DNA from: JAXHMB01 sp034521755
Lineage (GTDB): Bacteria > Bacteroidota > Rhodothermia > Balneolales > Balneolaceae
NCBI GenBank assembly: GCA_034521755.1
Contig: JAXHMB010000003.1
Location: 434,001 to 498,000 of the forward strand
Length of the DNA: 64,000 nucleotides
Reading direction: 5' to 3'
Part shown: positions 8,609 to 17,868 of the stretch, in pieces
How the letters are laid out: each line of letters begins with the position of its first letter
Position numbering within the stretch: the stretch's first letter is position 1
The notes under the pieces: generated by a model
What the model was told of the DNA's origin: nothing
Databases searched by the model: none
Seen by the model: only the letters and a program-made list of their open reading frames with translations
Made by a program: the position numbers and the translations under genes

Positions 8609-8884
8609 ATGGGCAAGCATAAAGTATCTACATCCGAACGACAGGTTTTAGAAAAGCTTATTTTCCCTGAAAGCTTCCGTATTATTATGGAAGAAACAGG
8701 ATTAAAGTATGGCGAGCTCAGAGATGATCTCATCAACCTGCTAAACTTTGGATTTGTAGAAGCCTACGAGCAAGACAATAACAAAATATCACTCACCAGC
8801 TTCTACGACTCTGACAACCTGCAAGACTTTACTTTCAGAGCAACAAAAAAAGGACTCTCAGCAATAAAAGTAATTCGATCATGA
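8609..8884 (+). CDS. Small winged-helix-like hypothetical protein
   Basis: I do not recognise this 91-residue protein. The predicted order is helix (SERQVLEKLIF), helix (SFRIIMEETGL), helix (YGELRDDLINLLNFGFVE), then two strands and a terminal FRATKKGLSAIKV segment. That layout resembles a winged helix of the kind seen in small MarR-like proteins, where the last part reads T.KG. The gene overlaps the biotin-carrier gene by four bases (ATGA), which implies coupled translation. DNA binding is only an inference. Confidence 0.6.
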   Translation: MGKHKVSTSERQVLEKLIFPESFRIIMEETGLKYGELRDDLINLLNFGFVEAYEQDNNKISLTSFYDSDNLQDFTFRATKKGLSAIKVIRS

Positions 8885-9390
8885 AATTTGAAGCTTCTGT
8901 TAATGACAATACCCACGAGCTGGAACTGGATGAAGATAATAGCACCGTAATTTTTGGTGATGATTCCCAAGACTACTCCTTTCACCGGCAAAAAAACGGT
9001 CGATACTTACTCCGTGTGGGAACAAAGTTGTACAAAATTGATAATGTATCATATGAGAAGCACACCATTGCATTTTCAATGAATGGCAACTGGTGCGAGG
9101 TTGATGTACGAGACGAACGAGACCTGCTGCTCGATAAACTCGGCTTTAAGACTAGTGCAGAGCTTGGCGAAGGTCAGCTTAATGCTCCCATGCCGGGTAA
9201 GATTCTGGAGATCATGGTTAAGGAAGGCGATGAAGTAGAAGCCGATGATCCTGTTGTCATTCTTGAAGCCATGAAGATGGAAAATGAACTTAAAGCTCCG
9301 GTTTCAGGCATTGTTACTACCATTGCGGCAGAAACCGGTGACTCTCTCGAAAAAAACGCATTAATTTTAGAAATAGAAGCAAGTGGATAA
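8881..9390 (+). CDS. Biotin/lipoyl-attachment protein (carboxylase biotin carrier type)
   Basis: This 169-residue protein has a C-terminal biotinyl domain with the canonical EAMKMENEL motif; the biotinylated lysine is Lys132. A PMPGKILEIMVKEGDEVEAD segment precedes it, as in carboxyl-carrier domains. The N-terminal half is a beta-rich segment (HELELDEDNSTVIFG and YLLRVGTKLYKID) like that preceding the biotin domain in acyl-CoA carboxylase and pyruvate carboxylase carriers. It could be the carrier of a propionyl-CoA or acetyl-CoA type carboxylase whose other subunits lie elsewhere. It overlaps murA by eight bases. Confidence 0.85.
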   Translation: MKFEASVNDNTHELELDEDNSTVIFGDDSQDYSFHRQKNGRYLLRVGTKLYKIDNVSYEKHTIAFSMNGNWCEVDVRDERDLLLDKLGFKTSAELGEGQLNAPMPGKILEIMVKEGDEVEADDPVVILEAMKMENELKAPVSGIVTTIAAETGDSLEKNALILEIEASG

Positions 9391-10654
9391 ATTTGTAATT
9401 GAAGGCCCTACCCCATTAAAAGGTACTATTCCCATAAGCGGTTCAAAAAATGCAGCACTCCCATTAATGGCTGCGGCACTGCTCGGTGATTCACCGACAA
9501 CCATTCATAACGTACCTAAATTGCGGGATATCTATACATTTAACAATGTAATTCGAGTAACCGGTGCCAAAGTAGACTTTGATGAAGCAAATGGCATTCT
9601 TACCATTGATCCAACACACATTTCTCACCTTGAGGCTCCCTATGAGTTAGTTCGCAAGATGCGAGCTTCGTTTTATATGCTGGGAGCTTTATTGGGCAAA
9701 TATGGTGAGGCCAAAGTTTCACTGCCCGGCGGTTGTGCCTGGGGACCCCGCCCGGTAGACCTGCACCTTGAAGGCCTCAAAACCATGGGCGCCAATATTG
9801 AATTGGATCAAGGTTATGTAATAGCTGATGCTAATAAAACGCTCAAAGGCGGTACTTATGAACTTGATCCCAGTAGTGTGGGAGCTACCATTAACCTGCT
9901 GTTGGGTTCGGTCCTTAAAGCCGAAGAGTTTGTTATAAAAAACGCTGCCAAGGAACCTGATGTAGTTCTCTTATGTAAAGCCCTGCAAAAAATGGGAGCT
10001 CACATAGAGGGTATTGGAACAAGAACATTGAAGATCAATAAAGTAGATTCATTAAGCGGAATTGAAGTCCATAATGCACCGGATCGCATTGAAACCGGTA
10101 CGTTCATGATTGCAGCAACAATGCACCCTCGGTCAGAAATAACCCTGACCAAAACTGATCCTGAAGACCTGGGTGCTTTTACTGAAACGCTTAAAAAGAC
10201 CGGTGCTAAAGTTGATATAAATGGTTCTGCCATAAAAGTCACTGCACCCGATAAGATTAAACCCACCTCCATCAAAACTAAAATTTATCCCGGATTCCCA
10301 ACCGACCTGCAAGCTCAATGGGCAACCATGATGACCCAGGCAGAAGGCACATCAACCGTAACAGACACTATCTATTTTGATCGATTTAGTTATGTACCTG
10401 AACTCGTACGACTGGGTGCAGATATGGAAGTAAACGAGAATACAGTCACGATTTCCGGTAAAACCCCTCTTAAAGCAGCTTCCGTAATGAGTACCGATTT
10501 AAGAGCAAGTGTAAGCCTGGTACTGGCGGCAATGGTTGCCAAAGGGAAAAGCGATGTGCTTAGAATCTACCACTTGGATCGCGGATATGAAGACCTGGAA
10601 GAAAAGCTCAGCGCTGTAGGCGCTCAAATAAAAAGAGAAAATCAGGAAGCTTGA
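9383..10654 (+). CDS. murA: UDP-N-acetylglucosamine 1-carboxyvinyltransferase
   Basis: MurA transfers enolpyruvate from phosphoenolpyruvate to UDP-GlcNAc, the first committed step of peptidoglycan synthesis in the cytoplasm. The 423-residue chain begins with a GTG start inside the end of the carrier gene (MDKFVIEGPTPLKG). It carries the SGSKNAALPLMAAAL motif and the catalytic cysteine Cys118 in PGGCAWGPRPVDLH. Cys at this position means it is the fosfomycin-sensitive type, as in E. coli Cys115. Later conserved blocks (TDLQAQWATMM and TDLRASVSLVLAA) are present. Length is normal. Confidence 0.96.
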   Translation: MDKFVIEGPTPLKGTIPISGSKNAALPLMAAALLGDSPTTIHNVPKLRDIYTFNNVIRVTGAKVDFDEANGILTIDPTHISHLEAPYELVRKMRASFYMLGALLGKYGEAKVSLPGGCAWGPRPVDLHLEGLKTMGANIELDQGYVIADANKTLKGGTYELDPSSVGATINLLLGSVLKAEEFVIKNAAKEPDVVLLCKALQKMGAHIEGIGTRTLKINKVDSLSGIEVHNAPDRIETGTFMIAATMHPRSEITLTKTDPEDLGAFTETLKKTGAKVDINGSAIKVTAPDKIKPTSIKTKIYPGFPTDLQAQWATMMTQAEGTSTVTDTIYFDRFSYVPELVRLGADMEVNENTVTISGKTPLKAASVMSTDLRASVSLVLAAMVAKGKSDVLRIYHLDRGYEDLEEKLSAVGAQIKRENQEA

Positions 10655-11114
10655 TACACTTTCTGCCAAATTTGAACGTAGTACATGTGCGAACTTATTA
10701 ATTAGCATTTACATTAATAGTAAAGTACTTGTATATTAAAGATGAATTTTTAGCGTATTCAGAGCTATTAAAGAAATTATAGGTTTCATTTGCAGTATTT
10801 TTGGAAATCACGAGCCATTTTTAACCAATTTTTAGCACACCTTACTCATTTATCAGCTTTATTAATGAATGCAGAAGGTATTTTGTTGACCTCAACAGGT
10901 CGTGACTATACACTGTTTGATGCGCCTTCCTCTGAGTATTCTGAGTTTTATCTATCACATTTTACGCATAATAAGAATATTAATTTAGCGGTTGCTGAAC
11001 CTCCGCTTACTGCAAAGACTTTTTACACTGTTTTTTCAATGATGAAATTACTTGAATATATAGCCCTACGTGCTATTCCGGAGATCAGCGACCGTATGAA
11101 ACGGATCTTTTCTA
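10655..11114 (+). other. 460-bp spacer upstream of rng; possible leader region
   Basis: There is no convincing gene here. The sequence is AT-rich with a small hairpin, GACCT-CAAC-AGGTC near 10890, inside an otherwise unstructured stretch. An open frame from 10790 runs 95 bases into rng, but its predicted protein has no recognisable domain, odd composition and no start context. Long 5' leaders are known for RNase E in E. coli, where they mediate autoregulation. A similar role here is only a suggestion. Confidence 0.4.
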
Positions 11115-12830
11115 ATGAAAAATCAAATTATCATACACGCTTCGGGCAAGCAGAATCGTATTGCCCTGATCGAAAACGGGGAGCTTGCACAGCTCTTTAT
11201 AGAATCTGATGAAAACCAACGTACTGTTGGCAATATTTATGTAGCAAGAGTTCATAAGGTAATGAGCGGTATTCGTGCTGCTTTTATCGATATGGGTACC
11301 CCTAAAGATGCCTTTCTCCACTTTTCCGATGCCGGAGATCACCTCAAAGAGTATGTTCAAATGCTCAATGGGCCGGATGCTCTTTACAAAAATGTTCGCG
11401 AAGAGCTGAAAAAAACCAATTTTGATAAGCTCTCAAACTACGAAAAACAAAACTGGGCCGGCAAGATCTTACGTCGCGACCAGAAGCTTTTGGTACAGAT
11501 CGTTAAGGAGCCTATTGGTACAAAAGGACCGCGTGTTTCTACAGATATTACTATTGCAGGCCGTTTTCTCGTGCTTATTCCAATGGGCGAATATATTGCC
11601 GTATCTAAAAAAATAAGCAACTATAAAGAGCGCCGACGTCTTAAGAACACGGTTGGCTCTATGTTGCCCGACGGCTTTGGAGTGATTATTCGAACCGTTG
11701 CACAAGGACAAGATGAAAAAGCTATTGAAGATGATATGCGTAATGTGCTTAAGAAGTGGGAGCACATCCTTGAAAAGCTTGAAACTGCAAAACCTCCTGC
11801 CCTGCTTTACAATGACCTGGACATGACAGAAAGCCTTGTTCGTGACCTTTTTGCAAAACAATACGATCGCGTATTGGTTGATGATCATGAAACCTATAAA
11901 AAAATTAAATCATACGTCAGCCAGGTTGCTCCACAAATGATCCCCAATGTTGAACAATACAAGGGACGTGAGCACATCTTTGACCATACGAAGATTGCCA
12001 AAGATGTAGATTCAATTTTTAGTCCTCGTGTACGTATGCCTTCGGGTGGATACCTTATTTTTGAGCAGACTGAAGCCATGTATGTAGTTGATGTTAACTC
12101 AGGACCTTATGCAGCTAAACAGAGCCAGGAAGACAACTCTCTTAAAACCAACCTTGAGGCAGCAAGAGAGGTAGCCAAGCAGCTCAGGCTTCGCGACATT
12201 GGCGGTATTATTGTAGTTGATTTTATCGACTTGCGGCATGATAATAATCGCAAGAAAATTTATGACGAGCTTAAAAAAGAATTCAAAAAAGATCCTGCCA
12301 AAACCAATGTCATTGGCATGAGTGACTTTGGAGTTGTTCAAATTACACGTCAGCGTATCCGCCCAAGCGTTGTAAACTCTGTTTCCAAAGTATGTCCAAG
12401 CTGTGCAGGAACCGGAACAGTAGTAACGAAGAATACCATTGTTGCTGATCTTGATGCCTGGATTAGCAAATTCAGACACACAACAGATTACAGAGCTATA
12501 GATATTTATGTAAATCCATATCTCAAAGCATTTCTAGACCAGGGATTCCTTAGCAAAAAGTGGAAATGGATGTTGAGATACTTTGTTAAAATTACTCTTA
12601 TTGAGGATGAAACTGTTTCTTTAAACGAATATAAAATTACCCTTACCGGTTCTGATATTGACATAACTGATGCTGTAATGCAGGATCAGGATCTGGAAAA
12701 AGTAGTCGGGGAAATCAGTGAAGAATATGACAGCATAGGTCCTTCTCAAAATGGAAAAGAAGAGCTCGACTATTATAAAAAAGAGGACCGGGCTGAACTG
12801 CCACCCCGCCCCTCATCTGGAAAACAATAA
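11115..12830 (+). CDS. rng: Ribonuclease E/G family endoribonuclease
   Basis: The enzyme cleaves single-stranded AU-rich RNA during rRNA and mRNA processing. The 571-residue chain has an S1 RNA-binding domain near residues 35-110 (GNIYVARVHKVMSGIRAAFI). In the DNase I-like catalytic part, the magnesium ligands are Asp326 in VVDVNSG and Asp369 in IVVDFIDLRH, at the same 43-residue spacing as in RNase E. The Zn-link cysteines are Cys427 and Cys430 in CPSCAGTGT. The short tail (about 30 polar residues) lacks a degradosome scaffold, so it is closer to RNase G. The start follows directly from the conserved MKNQIIIHASGKQNRIAL opening. Confidence 0.94.
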   Translation: MKNQIIIHASGKQNRIALIENGELAQLFIESDENQRTVGNIYVARVHKVMSGIRAAFIDMGTPKDAFLHFSDAGDHLKEYVQMLNGPDALYKNVREELKKTNFDKLSNYEKQNWAGKILRRDQKLLVQIVKEPIGTKGPRVSTDITIAGRFLVLIPMGEYIAVSKKISNYKERRRLKNTVGSMLPDGFGVIIRTVAQGQDEKAIEDDMRNVLKKWEHILEKLETAKPPALLYNDLDMTESLVRDLFAKQYDRVLVDDHETYKKIKSYVSQVAPQMIPNVEQYKGREHIFDHTKIAKDVDSIFSPRVRMPSGGYLIFEQTEAMYVVDVNSGPYAAKQSQEDNSLKTNLEAAREVAKQLRLRDIGGIIVVDFIDLRHDNNRKKIYDELKKEFKKDPAKTNVIGMSDFGVVQITRQRIRPSVVNSVSKVCPSCAGTGTVVTKNTIVADLDAWISKFRHTTDYRAIDIYVNPYLKAFLDQGFLSKKWKWMLRYFVKITLIEDETVSLNEYKITLTGSDIDITDAVMQDQDLEKVVGEISEEYDSIGPSQNGKEELDYYKKEDRAELPPRPSSGKQ

Positions 12831-12908
12831 TAGTTCTAAGTCAAAGCAGCACAACTAATCGGATTGGATTGAGAAACAAGCTCAATTCCAAACAAAATAT
12901 TATTTTGC

Positions 12909-13454
12909 ATGGATTTTAAGTTAGAAGCAACAACAGTCTTAAGCATTATCCATAACGGAAAAGCAGTAATTGGCGGCGACGGGCAAGCTACCATGGATAA
13001 AACAATAATGAAATCTACCGTTACTAAAGTCCGCAAACTTTATGAAGGCAAAATTGTAGCCGGATTTGCCGGCTCAACAGCTGATGCTTTTACACTTTTT
13101 GAGAAGTATGAAGAAAAGTTGAAACAATATAATGGAAATCTTCAGCGCGCCGCCGTAGAAATGGCAAAAGAATGGCGCAGCGACAAGTTTCTGAGAAAGC
13201 TTGAAGCACTCTTGATAGTTATGAATAAAGATCAGGCTTTGCTTATATCGGGTCAGGGTGATGTCATAGAGCCCGATGATCAAATACTTGCTATTGGAAG
13301 CGGCGGCTCCTTTGCACTTTCAGCAGCCCGGGCACTCAAAGAAAATGCACCTGACCTTTCTGCGAGAGAAATTGTCGAAAAATCACTGAATATTGCTGCC
13401 GATATATGCATCTACACGAATCATAATTTGAGTATTCTAGAAATTGAAGAATAA
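12909..13454 (+). CDS. hslV: HslV peptidase subunit of the HslUV protease
   Basis: HslV forms the proteolytic double ring of the ATP-dependent HslUV protease. The 181-residue chain has a seven-residue propeptide before the N-terminal catalytic Thr8 (TTVLSIIHNGKAVIGGDGQA). The conserved GFAGSTADAFTLFEKYEEKL block and the sodium-binding C-terminal half (LSAREIVEKSLNIAADICIY) follow. The gene lies directly before hslU; only seven bases separate its stop from the likely hslU start. This arrangement is standard and ensures joint expression. Confidence 0.96.
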   Translation: MDFKLEATTVLSIIHNGKAVIGGDGQATMDKTIMKSTVTKVRKLYEGKIVAGFAGSTADAFTLFEKYEEKLKQYNGNLQRAAVEMAKEWRSDKFLRKLEALLIVMNKDQALLISGQGDVIEPDDQILAIGSGGSFALSAARALKENAPDLSAREIVEKSLNIAADICIYTNHNLSILEIEE

Positions 13455-13461
13455 CAGCACT

Positions 13462-14886
13462 ATGCAAAAAGTTATTGAAAATAAAAATCTAACACCTCAG
13501 CAAATTGTTGCTGAATTGGAGAAGTATATAATTAGTCAAAAAGATGCCAAGCGCTCTGTAGCTATTGCATTGAGAAATCGCTGGCGAAGAATGAATTCGG
13601 CTGAAGAAATCCGTGATGAGATTCTTCCCAATAACATCTTGCTTATTGGTCCAACCGGGGTAGGTAAAACTGAAATCGCCCGGCGGTTGGCAAAACTGGC
13701 AAAAGCTCCTTTTTTAAAGATTGAGGCATCCAAGTTTACCGAAGTAGGCTATGTGGGACGTGATGTGGAATCCATGATCCGCGACCTTGCTGATATTGCT
13801 GTAAACATGGTGAAAAGCGAAATGCAGGAGCGTGTACAAGAAAAGGCGAAAGAAATTGTTGAAGAACGTATTCTGGATATCCTCATACCACCCGTAAAAA
13901 AACAAAACGGTAATAATTCACCCGGCTTTCAATCCGATGATGATTTTAACCCGGAGAACGCAAGCGACAAAGAACTTAATGAACGCACGCGGGAAAAGTT
14001 CCGCAAGAAACTCCAAAATGGAGAACTTGATGACCGGGAAATTGAGGTTGAAGTAAAGTCGAGCAGTAAATCTCCTACCATGCAAATATTTGGGCCTCAA
14101 GGAGGCATGGATGAAATGGGAATAAATCTCCAAGAGATGTTCCAAAATATGGGTGGTAACAAAAAGACTAACCGCAATGTTACCATTGAGGAAGCCCGTG
14201 AACTGCTACTGGATGAGGAAGCTGAAAAACTCATTGACCATGATGCTGCTGTACAAGAAGCGCTGGAAAGAGTACAAACGCAGGGTATCGTTTTTATTGA
14301 CGAAATTGACAAAGTATCAGGCTCATCCAATGATGGAAATAAAGGAGGCGGTGGCGGCCCCGATGTAAGCCGTCAGGGTGTGCAGCGTGATTTACTTCCC
14401 ATTGTTGAAGGCAGCAACGTCTCCACCAAATACGGCATGGTAAAAACCGACCATATTCTATTTATTGGCTCCGGTGCCTTCCATGTATCAAAACCATCAG
14501 ATATGATCCCTGAATTACAGGGACGTTTCCCCATTCGAGTAGAACTTAATTCGCTTACTGAACAAGACTTCTTTGATATCCTGACCAAGCCTAAGAATGC
14601 TCTCACTAAACAGTACCAGGCTATGCTGGAAGCAGAAGGAGTAACTATCGAATTTACAAGTGAGGCAATACGTGAAATTGCATCTATTGCAGCGCAGGTA
14701 AACGAACGGGTAGAAAATATCGGTGCCCGCAGACTGCATACCATACTTTCATCCCTCTTGGATGAACTGCTTTTTGCAGTACCCGATGATATCAGTTCCG
14801 GTGAAATAAACATCGATAAAGAATATGTGAACAAACAGCTTGACGATATTGTTAAGGACAAAGATTTAAGTCAGTATATCTTGTAA
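13462..14886 (+). CDS. hslU: HslU ATPase subunit of the HslUV protease
   Basis: HslU is the AAA+ unfoldase that feeds substrates to HslV. I chose the ATG at 13462 (MQKVIENKNLTPQQI), eight bases after the hslV stop; an in-frame TTG at 13444 would overlap hslV. From this start Walker A is at residues 63-71 (GPTGVGKTE) and Walker B near 278-283 (FIDEID). The intermediate I-domain lies between them and carries a glycine/asparagine-rich insertion. The sensor region GRFPIRVELNSLT and the C-terminal motif DLSQYIL, which docks into HslV, are both intact. The predicted length is 474 residues. Confidence 0.96.
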   Translation: MQKVIENKNLTPQQIVAELEKYIISQKDAKRSVAIALRNRWRRMNSAEEIRDEILPNNILLIGPTGVGKTEIARRLAKLAKAPFLKIEASKFTEVGYVGRDVESMIRDLADIAVNMVKSEMQERVQEKAKEIVEERILDILIPPVKKQNGNNSPGFQSDDDFNPENASDKELNERTREKFRKKLQNGELDDREIEVEVKSSSKSPTMQIFGPQGGMDEMGINLQEMFQNMGGNKKTNRNVTIEEARELLLDEEAEKLIDHDAAVQEALERVQTQGIVFIDEIDKVSGSSNDGNKGGGGGPDVSRQGVQRDLLPIVEGSNVSTKYGMVKTDHILFIGSGAFHVSKPSDMIPELQGRFPIRVELNSLTEQDFFDILTKPKNALTKQYQAMLEAEGVTIEFTSEAIREIASIAAQVNERVENIGARRLHTILSSLLDELLFAVPDDISSGEINIDKEYVNKQLDDIVKDKDLSQYIL

Positions 14887-14990
14887 TAATTTTAAAAGCC
14901 CGATTTCTTTAAAATTCTTTGCACGCTATGTAAATAATCTGCAGATTTTATCGTTGACCTTATGCAACAAATAAATAACAGGTATTTTTT

Positions 14991-16877
14991 ATGAGCTTGA
15001 AAAAGTTTTTAGCCCCCAATATCACCGTCATTCTTGCCCTATCAGTCTTCTGGTTTGCAGGTGTTGATAGTGTAATCAAAAGCCCAAATACGGATCGGCA
15101 GAATCTTGAAAAATATGTGGAAACACAACAGCGTATTCTCGACAATTACGTTGACCAGGTAAGTCTTGAACAGCTTTTTAAGAGTAGTGTTAAAGGACTT
15201 GTTTCTAACCTTAAAGACAGTACCCTTAAACTTTCCGGCACTCCTGCCGATACTGTTTTTGGAGACTTGAATATTGACGGGCTGCGGGACTCTTATGAAA
15301 ACTTTGAACAGGCGTATCTGTACATTTCAAATAATAGCCCGGAAGAAAATATGACTGCTCGGACGGAAGATGCCATAAAAAGTATGTTCCGTTCTCTGGA
15401 TCCACACTCTGTTTATATAGAGCCTGAACAAAGTGAAATGATTGATGAGGAATTTGCCGGCAAGTTTCAAGGTATTGGTGTACAGTTCAATATCATTCAA
15501 GATACCATTACTGTAATAACGGCTATTTCCGGGGGACCAAGTGATCAGCTTGGTATTCTATCAGGCGACCGTATTATTGCCATTGATGACAGCAGCGCTA
15601 TTGGCTTTACCAATGAAGATGTTCGCAATTCGCTAAGAGGACCCAAAGGATCTGAAGTAGATGTCACCATTAAACGCCCTCATGTTGATGAACTCCTTGA
15701 ATTTACAATTGTTCGTGATGATATCCCCCTTTATACCGTAGATACATCATATATGCTGGATGAAAAAACAGGCTATGTGAAGATCAATCGTTTTGCAGCC
15801 ACCACACATCAGGAGTTTATGGATGCCATGAATGAAATGAAGTCTAAGGGCATGGAACGTGTAGTGCTCGATCTTCGAAATAATCCCGGTGGCTATTTGT
15901 CTCAGGCTTATGCCATTGCCGAAGAATTTTTCCCCAGAGGCACAAAACTGCTTTCCACAAAAAGCCGCCATAAGCGTTACACTCGTGATTATTATTCTCG
16001 AAAAGAAGGCAAATTTCTAGAGGAGCCTGTCATTGTTTTAGTAAATGACGGTTCTGCATCAGCTAGTGAAATTGTAAGTGGGGCTATTCAGGATCATGAC
16101 CGTGGATGGATTGTAGGTCGCCGTACATTTGGAAAAGGTCTCGTACAGCAACAGTATGGGCTGGTTGATTCAAGCAAGATACGCGTCACCATATCCAAAT
16201 ATTATACTCCCTCCGGCCGGTTGATTCAAAAACCTTATTCCGAAGGCGGTGAAGATTATGCCTATGAAATTTATCGTCGTCAGGATGATGCGGTAGGCGA
16301 TGTTATGGAGTTTGTCAATCATGTACCTGACTCTCTCAAATACTTTACCGATGCAGGAAGAACAGTCTATGGAGGCGGTGGCGTTGTTCCTGATAAGATC
16401 GTACAACAAGATACCACTCAATCTGCAGCTTTGGTTAACTTTATGCGCAGAAAGCGCGTGGGCTTCGACTTCGTAAGAAAGTTTTTAGATGATAATGGAG
16501 ATTCATTTCGAGCAGAGTGGGAGGAAAATTTTGATGCTTTCCGCACAGACTTCGAATGGACTGACGAGCAGCTTGGCGAAGTCTTCACCATGCTAAAAAA
16601 TAACGATGTTATAGTTACAGATACTGTTTCTACACCAGACTTTAAAGACAATACATTGTTTATCCCTCCAGGACACTTCGAAGAAGTTGAATGGATGCCA
16701 AGAGGTGTTATGAAAGCTGAATTGGCACGACAGGTTTGGGGAATGAAGAAATACTATCCTGTCTTCAATGATGTGTTTGATGAAACGCTAAAAAAAGCAA
16801 TGAACATGTGGGATGAGGTAAGAAAGCTGGAAGAATTTGCCAGCAATAAACAAAAAGAATCTTCCACAGAAGGCTAG
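14991..16877 (+). CDS. S41 family C-terminal processing peptidase (CtpA/Prc-like)
   Basis: This 628-residue exported peptidase has an N-terminal signal or anchor segment (LAPNITVILALSVFWFAGV). A PDZ domain lies near residues 165-245 (FQGIGVQFNIIQDTITVITA, SGDRIIAIDD). The S41 catalytic domain has Ser357 in GSASASE and Lys382 in TFGKGLVQQ, with the same 25-residue Ser-Lys spacing as E. coli Prc. A C-terminal helical extension of about 170 residues follows. Such enzymes cleave substrate C-termini in the periplasm or envelope. It is monocistronic and ends in a strong hairpin terminator shared with the opposing rsmE. Confidence 0.92.
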   Translation: MSLKKFLAPNITVILALSVFWFAGVDSVIKSPNTDRQNLEKYVETQQRILDNYVDQVSLEQLFKSSVKGLVSNLKDSTLKLSGTPADTVFGDLNIDGLRDSYENFEQAYLYISNNSPEENMTARTEDAIKSMFRSLDPHSVYIEPEQSEMIDEEFAGKFQGIGVQFNIIQDTITVITAISGGPSDQLGILSGDRIIAIDDSSAIGFTNEDVRNSLRGPKGSEVDVTIKRPHVDELLEFTIVRDDIPLYTVDTSYMLDEKTGYVKINRFAATTHQEFMDAMNEMKSKGMERVVLDLRNNPGGYLSQAYAIAEEFFPRGTKLLSTKSRHKRYTRDYYSRKEGKFLEEPVIVLVNDGSASASEIVSGAIQDHDRGWIVGRRTFGKGLVQQQYGLVDSSKIRVTISKYYTPSGRLIQKPYSEGGEDYAYEIYRRQDDAVGDVMEFVNHVPDSLKYFTDAGRTVYGGGGVVPDKIVQQDTTQSAALVNFMRRKRVGFDFVRKFLDDNGDSFRAEWEENFDAFRTDFEWTDEQLGEVFTMLKNNDVIVTDTVSTPDFKDNTLFIPPGHFEEVEWMPRGVMKAELARQVWGMKKYYPVFNDVFDETLKKAMNMWDEVRKLEEFASNKQKESSTEG

Positions 16878-16904
16878 TCGCCAGATTTTTTAATAACGCA
16901 ATTC

Positions 16905-16938
16905 AAAAGCTTCTCAAGTTTCCTTGAGAAGCTTTTTT
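16905..16938 (+). terminator. Rho-independent terminator between the S41 peptidase and rsmE
   Basis: AAAAGCTTCTCAAG (16905-16918) pairs with CTTGAGAAGCTTTT (16923-16936) around a four-base loop. Both flanks carry T or A runs, so it can act in both directions at this convergent gene pair. The rsmE stop overlaps its last bases. Confidence 0.88.
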
Positions 16939-17626
16939 ATATAAACTGACTAAGGAAAGTAACAACAGCTGTTTCTGCTCGCAAACGATGCTTGCCCAAA
17001 GAAATTTTTTCTCCACCTGCTTCAAGAACTTGTGAGATTTCCTCTTCAGAAAACCCCCCTTCCGGACCTATTAATAATAGAAGATTTTTTTCTACCTTAT
17101 ACTGTTCAAAAGATGGATTATTGTCCTCAATCTTTTCATGAGCTACCAGAATTTTAGCGTCACTTTGAGCTAAAAGATGATTAAGATCTGAAACTACTTT
17201 TATGGAAGGAAGCCAAGCCTGAAGACTCTGTTTCATCGCCGAAATTGCAGTAGATTCAAGACGGTCCATACGAACATTCTGTTTTACGGTATGCTCACTT
17301 TTGAACAAAATAATTTCAGCGACTCCTAACTCAACGGCCTTTTCAATAGCAAATTCGAGTCGATCTCTTTTTTTGATGATACCAAGTCCCAGTATTAACC
17401 TGGGTGCAGACTTCTCTATTTCTTTTGATTTACGGATTTCAACTCTAAGAGAGTCTTTTTCTATAATTTGAACAATACCCTCATACCGGCTTCCCTTTCC
17501 ATCTACAACTACAATATCATCACCTTCTGAATATCGCAATGCTTTAGAGGCGTGACGAGCTTCCTGACCTTTCAATTCAATAATGTTGCCAAAAATCTGC
17601 TCGGGTGGGGCATAAAAAATATTCAT
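16937..17626 (-). CDS. rsmE: 16S rRNA (uracil-1498-N3)-methyltransferase
   Basis: RsmE methylates N3 of U1498 in 16S rRNA using S-adenosylmethionine. The 229-residue SPOUT-class protein has an N-terminal PUA-like part (GQEARHASKALRYSEGDDIV). The trefoil knot has the conserved LLIGPEGGFSEEEI motif and the C-terminal LGKHRLRAETAVV motif. Length and motif order are typical. Upstream, six bases away, is a small BFD-like Fe-S protein gene in the same direction, so the two are probably co-transcribed. Confidence 0.94.
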   Translation of the reverse strand: MNIFYAPPEQIFGNIIELKGQEARHASKALRYSEGDDIVVVDGKGSRYEGIVQIIEKDSLRVEIRKSKEIEKSAPRLILGLGIIKKRDRLEFAIEKAVELGVAEIILFKSEHTVKQNVRMDRLESTAISAMKQSLQAWLPSIKVVSDLNHLLAQSDAKILVAHEKIEDNNPSFEQYKVEKNLLLLIGPEGGFSEEEISQVLEAGGEKISLGKHRLRAETAVVTFLSQFI

Positions 17627-17632
17627 GGCTAT

Positions 17633-17857
17633 TTATTTCGAGTCATCTTTACGCTTATAAAAAGCTCCCGGCTCAAAAACTGTTTCACCGGTTTTTAGAA
17701 CAAGCTCAACGTAAGGGGTACACATCCTGCAACCACAACTGCAAAACCTCTCTTCTCGAAGCTCTTCAATTGTGGAGAGGCCTTGCTCTTTAGCATATTC
17801 TTTAATCTCTTCAAAAGAACGATCATGACAGATACACTTTACAACGTTCAGAGCCAT
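17633..17857 (-). CDS. BFD-like [2Fe-2S]-binding small protein
   Basis: The 74-residue protein has four or five well-placed cysteines: CIC near residues 8-10 and a CSCGCRMC cluster near residues 39-46, followed by TPYVELVL. The pattern C.C...(SFEEIKEYA)...C.C...C.PYV matches the helix-turn-helix fold of bacterioferritin-associated ferredoxin-like domains. No bacterioferritin gene is nearby, so its redox partner is unknown. It lies between dcd and rsmE in a tight leftward group. Confidence 0.75.
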   Translation of the reverse strand: MALNVVKCICHDRSFEEIKEYAKEQGLSTIEELREERFCSCGCRMCTPYVELVLKTGETVFEPGAFYKRKDDSK

Positions 17858-17868
17858 AAAAGATATGC

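Noticed and set aside
10790..11209. A 139-codon open frame upstream of and overlapping rng
   Set aside because: Its product has no recognisable domain, it overlaps the well-supported rng start by 95 bases, and its composition looks like translated spacer.
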